A stretch of 13,171 bases of DNA, from the NCBI GenBank assembly GCA_900554895.1, contig USIX01000056.1, forward strand, positions 1 to 13,171, read 5' to 3'. Shown here piece after piece: positions 1 to 6,460 of the stretch (positions within the stretch are counted from its first letter, which is position 1; each line of letters starts with the position of its first letter). The position numbers and the translations under genes are program-made. The notes beneath the pieces are model-generated. The model made no database searches, was not told the DNA's origin, and saw only the letters and a program-made list of their open reading frames with translations. This DNA is from an uncultured Megamonas sp. (lineage in GTDB: Bacteria; Bacillota; Negativicutes; Selenomonadales; Selenomonadaceae).

Positions 1-918
1 GCCTACATGGAAAAAATCCGTTCTATTTTACAGTATATTGATGTTTCCAACTGCAAGATGGAAGAAGGCAATCTGCGCGCCGATGTAAATGTATCGCTCC
101 GTCCGGAAGGCAGCGATAAACTCGGCACGAAAGTGGAAATGAAAAATCTGAATTCCTTTAAAGTCGTAGAGGACTCTCTGGAATACGAAATCGAACGTCA
201 GAGTGAAGTTCTCGAAGACGGTGGCATTCTCGTACAAGAAACACGTACATGGGATGACGGACGCGGCATTACCTTATCCATGCGCAGCAAGGAAAAAGCG
301 CAGGACTACCGCTATATGCCGGAACCTGATTTGGTGCCGATTGTTACGACGGACGAACAGATTGAAGAATTCAGAAAACAGCTGCCGGAACTGCCGGATG
401 CGCGTAAAGCACGTCTTGTCGGTGAATACGGACTGCCGGAATACGATGCGGAAATCATTACGGCAACACGTGCCATGGCGGAATACTTTGATGCCGTAGT
501 AGATGCCGGTGCCGATGCGAAACTCGCTTCCAACTGGATTATGGGTGAATTGTCCAAACATTTGAATGCAAATGAAATGACGATTGAAAACAGCCCTGTA
601 TCGGCGCAGAATTTAGCGGCTCTTATTGCTTTAATAGGCAAAGGCACAATTTCTTCTAAAATAGCTAAAAAAGTATTTGAGGAAATGTGGTCTTCCGGCG
701 ATGCTCCGGAAAAAATCGTTAAGGAAAAAGGACTTGTTCAGATTACTGATACGAAGGCTATTGAAGAAATCGTAGACAAAGCTATTGCTGACAATCCGAA
801 AGCTGTATCCGATTATCCGAAATCCATGGGCTTTTTGGTAGGCCAGGTTATGAAGGCAAGTAAAGGAAAAGCAAATCCTGGTCTTGTAAATAAACTTATT
901 AAAGAAAAATTAGGCTGA
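1..918 (+). CDS. gatB: Aspartyl/glutamyl-tRNA amidotransferase subunit B, C-terminal part (5' end cut by window)
   Basis: GatB is the kinase/transamidase subunit of cytoplasmic GatCAB. It converts Glu-tRNA(Gln) and/or Asp-tRNA(Asn) to the amide form with ammonia from GatA. The frame is open from base 1, so the ATG at 7 is an internal Met and not the start. About 305 residues remain of a family length near 475, so the N-terminal third lies outside the window. Recognisable GatB segments in order are MEEGNLRADVNVS, GTKVEMKNLNSFK, QETRTWDD, SMRSKEKAQDYRYMPEPDL, the helical domain beginning around LPELPDARKARL, and the YqeY-like tail (SNWIMGEL, NPKAVSDY, ending GLVNKLIKEKLG). The tail binds tRNA in the family. 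gatC and gatA are not in the window and would be expected upstream. The gene is followed by a strong terminator. Identification is secure. Confidence 0.96.
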   Translation, partial: AYMEKIRSILQYIDVSNCKMEEGNLRADVNVSLRPEGSDKLGTKVEMKNLNSFKVVEDSLEYEIERQSEVLEDGGILVQETRTWDDGRGITLSMRSKEKAQDYRYMPEPDLVPIVTTDEQIEEFRKQLPELPDARKARLVGEYGLPEYDAEIITATRAMAEYFDAVVDAGADAKLASNWIMGELSKHLNANEMTIENSPVSAQNLAALIALIGKGTISSKIAKKVFEEMWSSGDAPEKIVKEKGLVQITDTKAIEEIVDKAIADNPKAVSDYPKSMGFLVGQVMKASKGKANPGLVNKLIKEKLG

Positions 919-920
919 TA

Positions 921-957
921 AAAAAACTGCTGCACCTTTAAGTGCAGCAGTTTTTTT
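921..957 (+). terminator. Rho-independent terminator after gatB, probably bidirectional
   Basis: The perfect 9-bp stem CTGCTGCAC/GTGCAGCAG (927-935 with 942-950) has a 6-nt loop, six A's before it and seven T's after it. The T-run serves gatB. The A-run on the other side makes it able to stop the convergent lrgAB transcript as well, whose last gene ends at 1010. No other structure was seen in 958-1009. Confidence 0.9.
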
Positions 958-1009
958 AGTTATATCAATAAAATTTTTAGTTTGAGACAATATAAATAAA
1001 AAGCATTAT

Positions 1010-1705
1010 TTATAACAGTGTAGCATAAAATGATACGGCAATAACCGTGACAATTCCGGCGACTGCTATGGTAAGACTGCTGATAGCGGCTTCAATCGGA
1101 CCCATTTCAATCGCCTTTGCCGTGCCCATGGCATGAGCGGAGGAACCGATGGCGACGCCGCGTGCAATCGGCTCGTTGATTTTAAATGTTTTGCAGATGA
1201 ATTCAGCTGTCATATTACCGAAAATACCTGTTATGATAATGACGGCAACTGTGATGGTAACAATACCGCCGAGTTCTTCGGAAATGCCGATACCGATAGC
1301 TGTAGTGATTGATTTCGGCAATATTGTAACATATTCCGTATGAGAAAAGTTGAAAATCAGGGACAGAGCTAAAATAGAACTCATACTTGTGATTACACCG
1401 GATATAATGCCGGCCATTATGGCTTTTACATTTTTTTTGAGAATTTCCAGCTGTTCATACAGAGGGACGGCAAGACACATGGTGGCAGGTGTAAGCAGAT
1501 AGCCCAGATATTTTGCTCCGTTATTGTATTCTTCGTAGTCAATATTAAAAAGCAGCAGAAAGGCAATAATGATGGCTATGGAAATCAACAGCGGATTGAA
1601 TATCGCCAATTTTAATTTCTTTTTAATGCGCAGACCGATTTCATAAGCGACCAGACTTAAAATCAGACCGAACAGTGCAGAGTTGAAAATCAAATCCTGT
1701 AACAT
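1010..1705 (-). CDS. lrgB: LrgB/CidB family membrane protein
   Basis: LrgB family (PF04172) integral membrane protein, 231 residues and close to family length. Hydrophobic segments alternate through the whole protein. Family-like stretches include [37 protein letters not shown], the GIFGN segment and the conserved C-terminal [20 protein letters not shown] chose the ATG at 1705 because AAGGAG (1712-1717) sits six bases upstream. The longer reading from a TTG at 1729 would overlap lrgA and has no such site. The lrgA stop is one base upstream (TGA-c-ATG), so translation is coupled. LrgA/LrgB pairs were first described as holin/antiholin-like. Relatives in Bacillus subtilis (PftAB) and Streptococcus mutans take part in pyruvate uptake. 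The GntR gene upstream favours a metabolite-transport role here, which is inference. Confidence 0.93.
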   Translation of the reverse strand: MLQDLIFNSALFGLILSLVAYEIGLRIKKKLKLAIFNPLLISIAIIIAFLLLFNIDYEEYNNGAKYLGYLLTPATMCLAVPLYEQLEILKKNVKAIMAGIISGVITSMSSILALSLIFNFSHTEYVTILPKSITTAIGIGISEELGGIVTITVAVIIITGIFGNMTAEFICKTFKINEPIARGVAIGSSAHAMGTAKAIEMGPIEAAISSLTIAVAGIVTVIAVSFYATLL

Positions 1706-1706
1706 G

Positions 1707-2066
1707 TCAAGCTCCTTTTCTTCTGTCAAAATTAATAATGAACTGTGTTATATGGCCGGAAATAACCATAACAATAATTGTCGAAAGACTGACAACGAGT
1801 GTTAGAGGCACTAACAGTGAACGGATTACGTCCCAGGTGTTCAGTAAGCCTACTGCTGCCGGTATAAACATTATGGGCATTGTTTCCAGCAGAAATTTAC
1901 TGGCATGTTTTACGGAGATAATAGGAATGATTTTCAGCTTTAACAGCGTAAGCATTAGAATAAGTCCGTAAATACTGGCAGGAATAGGTAGCGGAACAAG
2001 TTCCTTAATTGTTTCTACGATAAAAGTCAATGTTAATATGATACCAAACTGTTCAAGTAATTTCAT
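1707..2066 (-). CDS. lrgA: LrgA/CidA family membrane protein
   Basis: A 119-residue protein of the LrgA/CidA family (PF03788) with about four hydrophobic segments and a basic tail (FDRRKGA). Typical family stretches are PLPIPASIYGLILMLTLLKL near residues 26-45 and LLETMPIMFIPAAVGLL near residues 59-75. It is the small partner of LrgB. The start ATG directly follows the stop of the gntR gene (TAA-ATG), with a GAGG motif about eight bases upstream, so gntR, lrgA and lrgB form one translationally coupled operon. In many Firmicutes lrgAB is controlled by the LytSR two-component system. No such genes are present here and an FCD-type GntR regulator is found instead. Membrane location is clear. Substrate is inferred only from relatives and context. 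Confidence 0.92.
   Translation of the reverse strand: MKLLEQFGIILTLTFIVETIKELVPLPIPASIYGLILMLTLLKLKIIPIISVKHASKFLLETMPIMFIPAAVGLLNTWDVIRSLLVPLTLVVSLSTIIVMVISGHITQFIINFDRRKGA
1711..1717 (-). promoter_or_regulatory. Ribosome binding site deciding the lrgB start
   Basis: On the minus strand AAGGAG (1712-1717) lies six bases before the ATG at 1705, inside the end of lrgA. It supports the shorter LrgB over the TTG-initiated reading at 1729. Confidence 0.75.
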
Positions 2067-2744
2067 TTAAAGAGCCTCTTTCCATTTACAAATTTCTTTA
2101 TCGACCAAATCATAATGTTCGTTTACAGCTATATAACCGGCTATTTCATCACGCCGTATGATACTGTCAATAATGCGCTTATGCGAATTGATGATATTTG
2201 CCAGCGTTTCTCCGCTTGCCAGTTTAAACAGATTATCGATTAAGTCCTGGCAGATTATTGAAAGTGCGTTCATTATGCTAATCATCAGTTTATTGTTGGA
2301 TATTCTCAGAATAATATCGTGAAACAGTTTATCATAATGCCCTTGACGCTTGCTGTTTTTCATTTTTTCTACGACTTTTTGAAGCAGGCGGATATCGCGT
2401 GGCGTGCACTTGTGAAAGATATTACGGAAACATTCCAATGCGATGGCGCGCCGAATTTGATTTATTTCCAGATAATTGGACTCTTCCAGGAGCAGCATAA
2501 AATCAACCGTAGCAGAAATATTGCGGCTGACTTTATTCGAAAGATAGTTGCCGGAGCCTTGCCGGCTTTCAACGAGCCCCATACTGCTCATAATGCGCAT
2601 GGCATCGCGTACCGTATTGCGGCTGAGCGACAAGGTTTCCGATAAATGCCGTTCCGTCGGCAATTTATCACCGATGTTCAATTTTCCCTGAATAATAAGT
2701 GTTTTTATGTATTGCAGAACTGCGAAATATTCTCTGTTCTCCAT
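2067..2744 (-). CDS. GntR family (FadR/FCD subfamily) transcriptional regulator
   Basis: A 225-residue repressor-type protein with an N-terminal winged helix-turn-helix at about residues 8-70 (GDKLPTERHLSETL, SRNTVRDAMR, GLVESRQGSGNYL) and an all-helical FCD ligand domain from about residue 90. The usual FCD metal/ligand set is visible as D138, H142, H188 and H210. Members of this subfamily bind small organic acids such as lactate, pyruvate or gluconate. The operator next to its promoter is of the PdhR/LldR type (ATTGGT-N3-ACCAAT), which points to autoregulation and a 2-oxo or 2-hydroxy acid effector. The gene heads the gntR-lrgA-lrgB operon, and its stop touches the lrgA start. Start ATG 2744 has AAGG upstream. 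Family assignment is firm; the effector is inferred. Confidence 0.93.
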   Translation of the reverse strand: MENREYFAVLQYIKTLIIQGKLNIGDKLPTERHLSETLSLSRNTVRDAMRIMSSMGLVESRQGSGNYLSNKVSRNISATVDFMLLLEESNYLEINQIRRAIALECFRNIFHKCTPRDIRLLQKVVEKMKNSKRQGHYDKLFHDIILRISNNKLMISIMNALSIICQDLIDNLFKLASGETLANIINSHKRIIDSIIRRDEIAGYIAVNEHYDLVDKEICKWKEAL

Positions 2745-2766
2745 TTTGCATACCTTCTTATTTTGT

Positions 2767-2785
2767 TAATTGGTAGTACCAATTA
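2767..2785. promoter_or_regulatory. Perfect 19-bp palindromic operator of PdhR/FadR type
   Basis: TAATTGGTA-g-TACCAATTA is a perfect palindrome centred on 2776. Its core ATTGGT-N3-ACCAAT equals the site known for Escherichia coli PdhR and resembles other FadR-subfamily operators. It begins at the last base of the -10 box of the gntR promoter and extends over the expected transcription start, which is a classic repression position. The adjacent GntR protein is the obvious binder. Confidence 0.85.
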
Positions 2786-2812
2786 TTATACATAGATTTA
2801 AAGTAAAGTCAA
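2785..2812 (-). promoter_or_regulatory. Promoter of gntR-lrgA-lrgB
   Basis: On the minus strand the -35 box is TTGACT (2807-2812), the spacer is 16 bp and the -10 box is TATAAT (2785-2790) preceded by TG. The leader to the gntR ATG at 2744 is about 35 nt and contains the palindromic operator. Confidence 0.8.
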
Positions 2813-2822
2813 GCGGATGAAC

Positions 2823-2856
2823 AAAAAGGCAATAAGAAAAATCCTATTGCCTTTTT
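2823..2856 (-). terminator. Terminator after the crp/fnr gene (end of selenium operon)
   Basis: AAAAAGGCAATA (2823-2834) pairs perfectly with TATTGCCTTTTT (2845-2856), giving a 12-bp stem with a 10-nt loop. Read on the minus strand it ends in TTTTTGT. It starts four bases past the stop codon of the Crp/Fnr gene and insulates it from the gntR promoter, which begins about ten bases beyond. Confidence 0.88.
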
Positions 2857-2859
2857 ATT

Positions 2860-3534
2860 TTAAAATGAAATATCTTTATGCAAAATAAATCTGTTTCTTG
2901 TGTAATCAATCAGTCCGTCCCTGCGCATACGCGACAGTTCCGCCGACATGGCGCTTCGTTCGACCGAAAGAAAATCCGCCAGTTCCTGACGATTGAAAGG
3001 GATAGTGAACGTATGATTTTGCTGTTTAACTGCCTCGGCGGACAGATATGATAAAAGTTTGGCGCGTGTATTTTTTTGTGTCAAATGTTCGATTTTCGCT
3101 GTAAGCATGATATTTTTCTGTGCCAGCAGATGCAGCATGTTCTGGATTATTTTCGTATGAAATTTACAGACAGACTGACACGGCGATGTAATTCTTTCAT
3201 AATTTATAAACATGATTTTTGTTTTTTCCGCCGCTACTACACTGAAAATATTGTATTGCATCCGAGCACAGGCAAAAGCCTCACCGAATAGTTCACCGCT
3301 TCCGAGTGAAGTTAAAATGCTGCGGTTGCCCCAATAATCCTCTCTTACGATATTGACTCTGCCGCTTAAAATGATGCCTACTTCCAAAAGTGTATGCGAA
3401 GCTTTGACAATATAAATATTTTTTTCATATGTTTTGATTTTCGCCATCAGGCAGCCGAGCATTTTTTCCAAATCCTGCCGGTTTACTTCTGAAAACAGTG
3501 CCGATTTTTGTAATATATCCAAATAGTCCTGCAT
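2860..3534 (-). CDS. Crp/Fnr family transcriptional regulator
   Basis: A 224-residue protein with an N-terminal cyclic-nucleotide-binding-like beta barrel at about residues 10-125 (GIILSGRVNIV, GSGELFGEAFA), a long dimer helix at about 125-155 and a C-terminal Crp-type helix-turn-helix at about 178-217 (NRQELADFLSVERSAMSAEL, then SRMRRDGLIDY). The arginine/serine pattern needed for cAMP binding in true CRP is not seen, so the signal is unknown. Four cysteines (C28, C89, C119, C123) could serve redox or ligand sensing, but there is no N-terminal Fnr-type cysteine cluster. It is the last gene of the selenium operon, 27 bp after selD. A TAAC-N4-GTTA palindrome overlaps that gap. Start ATG 3534 is preceded by AGGAG at ten bases. 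Family certain; regulon unknown. Confidence 0.93.
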   Translation of the reverse strand: MQDYLDILQKSALFSEVNRQDLEKMLGCLMAKIKTYEKNIYIVKASHTLLEVGIILSGRVNIVREDYWGNRSILTSLGSGELFGEAFACARMQYNIFSVVAAEKTKIMFINYERITSPCQSVCKFHTKIIQNMLHLLAQKNIMLTAKIEHLTQKNTRAKLLSYLSAEAVKQQNHTFTIPFNRQELADFLSVERSAMSAELSRMRRDGLIDYTRNRFILHKDISF

Positions 3535-3550
3535 AAATAATTATCTCCTG

Positions 3551-3566
3551 TATAACTTATGTTATA
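3551..3566. promoter_or_regulatory. Palindrome TATAAC-TTAT-GTTATA upstream of crp/fnr, candidate operator
   Basis: A perfect 6-bp inverted repeat with a 4-bp centre lies over the selD stop codon, 17 bp before the crp/fnr start. Its core TAACTTATGTTA (3553-3564) differs by one base from a second palindrome at 13050-13061. TAAC-N4-GTTA has the half-site geometry used by Crp/Fnr superfamily proteins (compare NnrR-type TTAAC-N4-GTTAA and the PrfA box TTAACA-N2-TGTTAA). Autoregulation by the adjacent protein is inferred. No convincing -35/-10 pair accompanies it. Confidence 0.45.
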
Positions 3567-4602
3567 GTTCCAGACTAATCCAATTATTGCTTTTTTCCGT
3601 TACATAGCCGATAATGCCGGCGGAAGGAATTTGTGTCTGCAATTCATCAAACAGCTTCATACCTTCTTTTTCCGGTACGGAAATTAACAGACCTCCACTT
3701 GTCTGCGGGTCGTACAGTATATCCTGCATGGTTCGGGTGATTTTGTCTTTAAGAAAAACGCCTTTTTCTGCATATTCGCGGTTGCGGTATGCTCCCGCCG
3801 GGATAAATCCCATATCGGCAAATTCCCATGCTTCTTTATGATACGGCACTTTGTCGGCTAAAATATGCAGTGTGCAGTTACTGCCCTGCGCCATTTCAAA
3901 ACTGTGCCCGAGCAGTGCAAATCCTGTAACGTCGGTGCAGCTGTTGACCGGATATTTTACCATAATGTCGCGTGCCGTTTTGTTGAGCGTTGCCATTTGA
4001 GCATAAATCTTCTGAAGCAGTTTTGCCTCTATCAAGTCGGCTTTGGCGGCTGTCGTTAAAATACCGATGCCGAGCGGTTTGGTTAAAATGAGAATATCGC
4101 CTGCTCTGGCAGTGCTGTTAGTCAGAACTTTTTGCGGGTGGACAAAACCGGAAACGGCAAGTCCGTAAATCGGTTCTGCTCCGTGTATGGTATGACCGCC
4201 TGTAATGATGGCTCCAGCTTCATACGCTTTGTCATAGCCGCCGCGCAGAATTTCCTGCACAGCATGAGCGTCCATATTATCCGGTATGCACATGATATTG
4301 AGGGCAAGTTTCGGTTCACCGCCCATAGCGTAAACATCGCTTAAAGCATTGGTGGCGGCAATTTGTCCGTATAAAAACGGGTCGTCCACAATCGGCGGGA
4401 AAAAATCCGTCGTCTGAATTAAAGCTCTGTTTTCATCCAGTACATACACACTGGCATCATCACTTTTATCGTAACCGACAATTAAATTTGGGTCGCTATG
4501 CGCACGAAATCCTTTCAGCATATGTGCCAGTGTTCCGGCGCCGACTTTGGCTCCGCAGCCGGCACAGCTGGCAAGTTTCGTTAATTTTACTGCTGTTTCC
4601 AT
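3562..4602 (-). CDS. selD: Selenide, water dikinase (selenophosphate synthetase)
   Basis: SelD makes monoselenophosphate from selenide and ATP. This is the selenium donor for selenocysteine, selenouridine tRNA and labile selenium cofactors. With the start at 4602 the protein has 346 residues, normal for the family. The catalytic loop reads LASCAGCGAKVG. C16 corresponds to the active-site Cys17 of E. coli and K19 to Lys20. The active position is a TGC cysteine codon and not a selenocysteine TGA, and the second E. coli cysteine (Cys19) is alanine. Other SelD segments are VGYDKSDDASVY, TDFFPPIVDDPFLYGQIAA, NALSDVYAMGGEP, TGGHTIHG, TDVTGFALLGH and DPQTSGGLL. A frame extension to 4650 exists, but that ATG is inside a hairpin loop; GAAGGGA (4608-4614) before 4602 decides the start. 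selA and selB are not in the window, so which selenium use it feeds cannot be told. Confidence 0.97.
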   Translation of the reverse strand: METAVKLTKLASCAGCGAKVGAGTLAHMLKGFRAHSDPNLIVGYDKSDDASVYVLDENRALIQTTDFFPPIVDDPFLYGQIAATNALSDVYAMGGEPKLALNIMCIPDNMDAHAVQEILRGGYDKAYEAGAIITGGHTIHGAEPIYGLAVSGFVHPQKVLTNSTARAGDILILTKPLGIGILTTAAKADLIEAKLLQKIYAQMATLNKTARDIMVKYPVNSCTDVTGFALLGHSFEMAQGSNCTLHILADKVPYHKEAWEFADMGFIPAGAYRNREYAEKGVFLKDKITRTMQDILYDPQTSGGLLISVPEKEGMKLFDELQTQIPSAGIIGYVTEKSNNWISLEL

Positions 4603-4635
4603 AAAAATCCCTTCTTTATTTGAATTTGCGTACAG

Positions 4636-4666
4636 AAAAACACAGCTCATTAAAAGCTGTGTTTTT
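4636..4666 (-). terminator. Terminator-like hairpin inside the operon, before selD
   Basis: AAAAACACAGCT (4636-4647) pairs perfectly with AGCTGTGTTTTT (4655-4666), giving a 12-bp stem with a 7-nt loop. Minus-strand reading gives a stem followed by TTTTTC. It lies between the DUF3343 stop (4671) and the selD start (4602). Only about 33 bp remain before selD, too few for a separate complete promoter downstream of it. It therefore looks like a partial terminator, attenuator or mRNA-stability hairpin that sets selD and crp/fnr expression relative to yedE-tusA-DUF3343. Confidence 0.7.
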
Positions 4667-4670
4667 TGTT

Positions 4671-4916
4671 TTAACTGTTTTTTGCCCGATAGATAATCTG
4701 ATAACCTGTATTCGTAATTTCCGCAATCTGTTCCACTTCGTCTGCATGAATTTCATCAAATGCGATTAATTCACCCTCGCATTTTACGCATGTACCGCAG
4801 CTGCTGCTTAAATCGCGCGGCACAGGCATGATTTTAGCTGCAATATTCTGCGTTTCACACAGTTTTTTGAAACGGATTGCACCGAAATGAGAATAAAATG
4901 TAGCGATATACTTCAT
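4671..4916 (-). CDS. DUF3343 small protein, putative Se/S carrier
   Basis: An 81-residue protein of the DUF3343 family (PF11823), found in many organisms beside selenium-utilisation genes and described as a putative Se/S carrier-like protein. The family signature is clear: an N-terminal YIATFYSHFGAIRFKKLC strand-helix, then PVPRDLSSSCG near residues 31-41. Cysteines C40, C43 and C46 form a CxxCxxC array, with a further C20. These are suited to binding a thiol, persulfide or metal, but no reaction is established. I took the ATG at 4916, one base after the stop of the TusA-like gene. A TTG at 4928 is an alternative that would add four residues and overlap it. The ribosome binding site is weak, so it is probably translated by coupling with the upstream gene. 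Confidence 0.85.
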   Translation of the reverse strand: MKYIATFYSHFGAIRFKKLCETQNIAAKIMPVPRDLSSSCGTCVKCEGELIAFDEIHADEVEQIAEITNTGYQIIYRAKNS

Positions 4917-4917
4917 T

Positions 4918-5124
4918 TTATTTTTCAAATGTCAGCGTGTATTCACCGTCATTTTCGGTTATAGTTGTTTTATAACCTTGATGTTCGGCATAACGCATCG
5001 TATTTTCTTTAGAAGCGTGGTTATCAACGATTATCTGATATGATTTTTCTTTTGCGGCCATTGCCTGCTGCAGCATAATGACCGGTTCAGGGCAGGAAAG
5101 ACCACGTGCATCTATAGTTTTCAT
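4918..5124 (-). CDS. TusA/SirA-like sulfur (selenium) carrier protein
   Basis: A 68-residue single-domain TusA-fold protein. The hallmark CPxP motif is present as ARGLSCPEPVIML with the carrier cysteine at C11, followed by the usual HASKENTMRYAEHQGY helix region. TusA proteins carry a persulfide on this cysteine between sulfurtransferases. In selenium-metabolising bacteria the YedF protein has this domain at its N terminus fused to a DsrE-like C-terminal domain. Here only the TusA part is encoded and DUF3343 follows directly. Start ATG 5124 has AAAGGAGA eight bases upstream. It sits 13 bp after the yedE stop. A role in selenium transfer to SelD is inferred from context. Confidence 0.88.
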   Translation of the reverse strand: MKTIDARGLSCPEPVIMLQQAMAAKEKSYQIIVDNHASKENTMRYAEHQGYKTTITENDGEYTLTFEK

Positions 5125-5137
5125 GCTTAAATCTCCT

Positions 5138-6226
5138 TTATTGTTTTTTAGCCTGCACAGTATTTATCCAAGCGATGGTTGTTACGACTGCAATTCCGAT
5201 GATAACGGCAATTTTTCCGTTGTCCGTAGGACCTTCGCCGCTGGATGCCAGAGAGAAATTATGCGCAAATGCCGCACCGATGATTAAGCCGATAACGGTA
5301 ATAGCGCTGTCGGTATTGCCTTCACCGGAGAGCACAAGCTGACGAAGCGGGCAGCCGCCGAGCAGTACGCAGCCGAAACCGGCGAGAAACATACCGAGAA
5401 AATTCCAAAGTCCGTCCGTGTGCGCAATCGGCTGAGCGGTAAAACCGAGATTGAAATATGCTGCATTTGTTGTCAGTGTGAGAATTAAATTGCAGATGAG
5501 CGCACTGATTAAGATAGCAATAAAACCGAGCAGCAGCTTATTTTCATGAAATAAAATCATATCGCGGATACCGCCCACCATGCACAAACGAGTGCGCTGG
5601 GCCAATGCGCCGACGATTAATCCGGCAACAAGGCTGATGGCAATGGCAGCATGTTTAGCTCCAGGCGCGCTTGCCGCTATAGAAAAGTGAATAAATGCCG
5701 GAGCGGCCACCAATAATATTAATAAGGCTATTTCTACAGTAGGCAGAATAAATCCTTCCAGACGAGGCAGTTTATAGGTGCGTTTTAACGTATAGCCTCT
5801 GTTTAGGAAAAAGACGCCTGCTCCTATCCCGAAAATAAAGCCGACTAAACCGAAAAGTGCATTTAAATCACCGCCGGCAATACGCAAAATCATGCGGAAT
5901 GGACAGCCGAGAAACATTAAGCAGCCAATCATGACAAAAAAACCCAGTATGAAACGAGTCAGTGGTGAACTGCCGCCTTTAGCATTAAATTCACCTTTAC
6001 TGATAGCGATGATAAAACTGCCGAGTACAAGACCAATGATTTCCGGACGTATATACTGTACCGGAGCTGCCGAATGAAGACCGAGACCACCTGCCGTATC
6101 GCGTAAAAAGCAGGCAATACAAAAGCCCATATTGGCAGGATTGCCGAAAAAAACGAGTAGTGATGCAATTATGCCGATAATAATTCCTGCTAAAATAATC
6201 GTAAATTTTTCATTTTGTAAAGACAA
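5138..6226 (-). CDS. yedE: YedE family membrane transporter, putative selenium transporter
   Basis: A 362-residue integral membrane protein of the YeeE/YedE family with two homologous halves and about ten hydrophobic segments. Conserved cysteine motifs repeat in each half: NMGFCIACFLRD (C36, C39), FLGCPFRMILRIAGGD (C108), QRTRLCMVGGIRD (C215) and GGCPLRQLVLSGEGNTD (C292). Such cysteines relay sulfur or selenium compounds in the family (YeeE moves thiosulfate). The seleno-subtype occurs with selD and YedF/DUF3343, as here, so selenium-compound import is likely though not proven. I chose a TTG start at 6226 because AAAGGAGA (6234-6241) is seven bases upstream. An in-frame ATG at 6244 has no ribosome binding site and would place this motif inside the coding region. 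It is the first gene of the five-gene minus-strand operon. Confidence 0.92.
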   Translation of the reverse strand: MSLQNEKFTIILAGIIIGIIASLLVFFGNPANMGFCIACFLRDTAGGLGLHSAAPVQYIRPEIIGLVLGSFIIAISKGEFNAKGGSSPLTRFILGFFVMIGCLMFLGCPFRMILRIAGGDLNALFGLVGFIFGIGAGVFFLNRGYTLKRTYKLPRLEGFILPTVEIALLILLVAAPAFIHFSIAASAPGAKHAAIAISLVAGLIVGALAQRTRLCMVGGIRDMILFHENKLLLGFIAILISALICNLILTLTTNAAYFNLGFTAQPIAHTDGLWNFLGMFLAGFGCVLLGGCPLRQLVLSGEGNTDSAITVIGLIIGAAFAHNFSLASSGEGPTDNGKIAVIIGIAVVTTIAWINTVQAKKQ

Positions 6227-6233
6227 ACAATCG

Positions 6234-6241
6234 TCTCCTTT
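6234..6241 (-). promoter_or_regulatory. Ribosome binding site deciding the TTG start of yedE
   Basis: AAAGGAGA on the minus strand, seven bases before the TTG at 6226. It lies immediately downstream of the competing ATG at 6244, which lacks its own site. Confidence 0.75.
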
Positions 6242-6263
6242 CATAAATTATATCAATATTTTC

Positions 6264-6292
6264 ATAATATCACCCGTTAAAATGGCTGTCTA
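6264..6292 (-). promoter_or_regulatory. Probable promoter of the selenium operon (yedE onward)
   Basis: On the minus strand the -35 box is TAGACA (6287-6292), the spacer is 17 bp and the -10 box is TATTAT (6264-6269) with an extended TGA before it. The expected start near 6257 gives a leader of about 30 nt to the TTG. A second extended -10 look-alike, TGATATAAT, lies at 6247-6255 but would start transcription inside the ribosome binding site. Confidence 0.6.
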
Positions 6293-6344
6293 ATTTAAAT
6301 TATTAATATTTTTTTAGTATCTATTTAATTTTTTAATAAATAAT

Positions 6345-6353
6345 TGATATAAT
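6345..6353 (+). promoter_or_regulatory. Possible extended -10 promoter for the class V enzyme and lysR
   Basis: TGATATAAT on the plus strand, with only a weak -35 (TTAATT at 6325-6330, 17-bp spacer). It would give a leader of about 108 nt to the TTG at 6468, containing the palindromic repeat at 6374-6406. Confidence 0.4.
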
Positions 6354-6373
6354 TAAAAAGACAATAATACCTA

Positions 6374-6406
6374 TCGTTTGTTTTTCTTCGAAGTTCAAAA
6401 GAAAAA
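6374..6406. repeat. Interspersed palindromic repeat, copy 1
   Basis: The motif TATCGTT-N2-TTTTTCTT, then GAA, then TTCAAAAGAAAAA spans about 33 bp. Its arms (6381-6392 and 6395-6406) can form a hairpin of about 11 base pairs with one mismatch. The same layout, in opposite orientation, is found at 12993-13028. Sharing of the unpaired flank TATCGTT as well as the arms argues for a repeat family over two chance hairpins. Confidence 0.6.
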
Positions 6407-6454
6407 TATCTGTCGTAATTACATTGTACCAAAGCGACAAATAAAAATTTAGTT

Positions 6455-6460
6455 AGGAAG
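6455..6460 (+). promoter_or_regulatory. Ribosome binding site for the TTG start at 6468
   Basis: AGGAAG seven bases before the TTG. There is no ATG nearby in frame, and the conserved IYLDNAST of the family follows within three codons. Confidence 0.7.

Larger units (their letters stand above)
6246..6354. repeat. Identical 12-bp boxes ATTGATATAATT in inverted orientation across the divergent promoter region
   Basis: ATTGATATAATT occurs on the plus strand at 6343-6354 and on the minus strand at 6246-6257, placed symmetrically about 6300. Each copy contains an extended -10 sequence (TGATATAAT) pointing toward the gene on its own side. A 12-bp palindrome TAATTTAAATTA (6291-6302) lies near the centre. 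They may be twin -10 boxes or paired operators for the LysR or Crp/Fnr protein encoded nearby. The region is very AT-rich, so chance is not excluded. Confidence 0.5.

Noticed and set aside
1149..1343. Open frames antisense to lrgB and similar antisense frames over gatB, selD and the class V gene
   Set aside because: They are shadows of clearly conserved genes on the other strand and have no recognisable product or ribosome binding site.
3562..4650. SelD as a selenoprotein or as a longer protein starting at 4650
   Set aside because: The active-site codon is TGC, not TGA. The ATG at 4650 lies in a hairpin loop without a ribosome binding site, while the ATG at 4602 has GAAGGGA upstream and matches family length.
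6227..6244. ATG at 6244 as the start of yedE
   Set aside because: No ribosome binding site precedes it, and the AAAGGAGA motif directly after it fits the TTG at 6226.
6424..6440. TTGT-N9-ACAA inverted repeat before the class V gene as an operator
   Set aside because: Half-sites of four bases at this spacing are expected by chance in AT-rich DNA.
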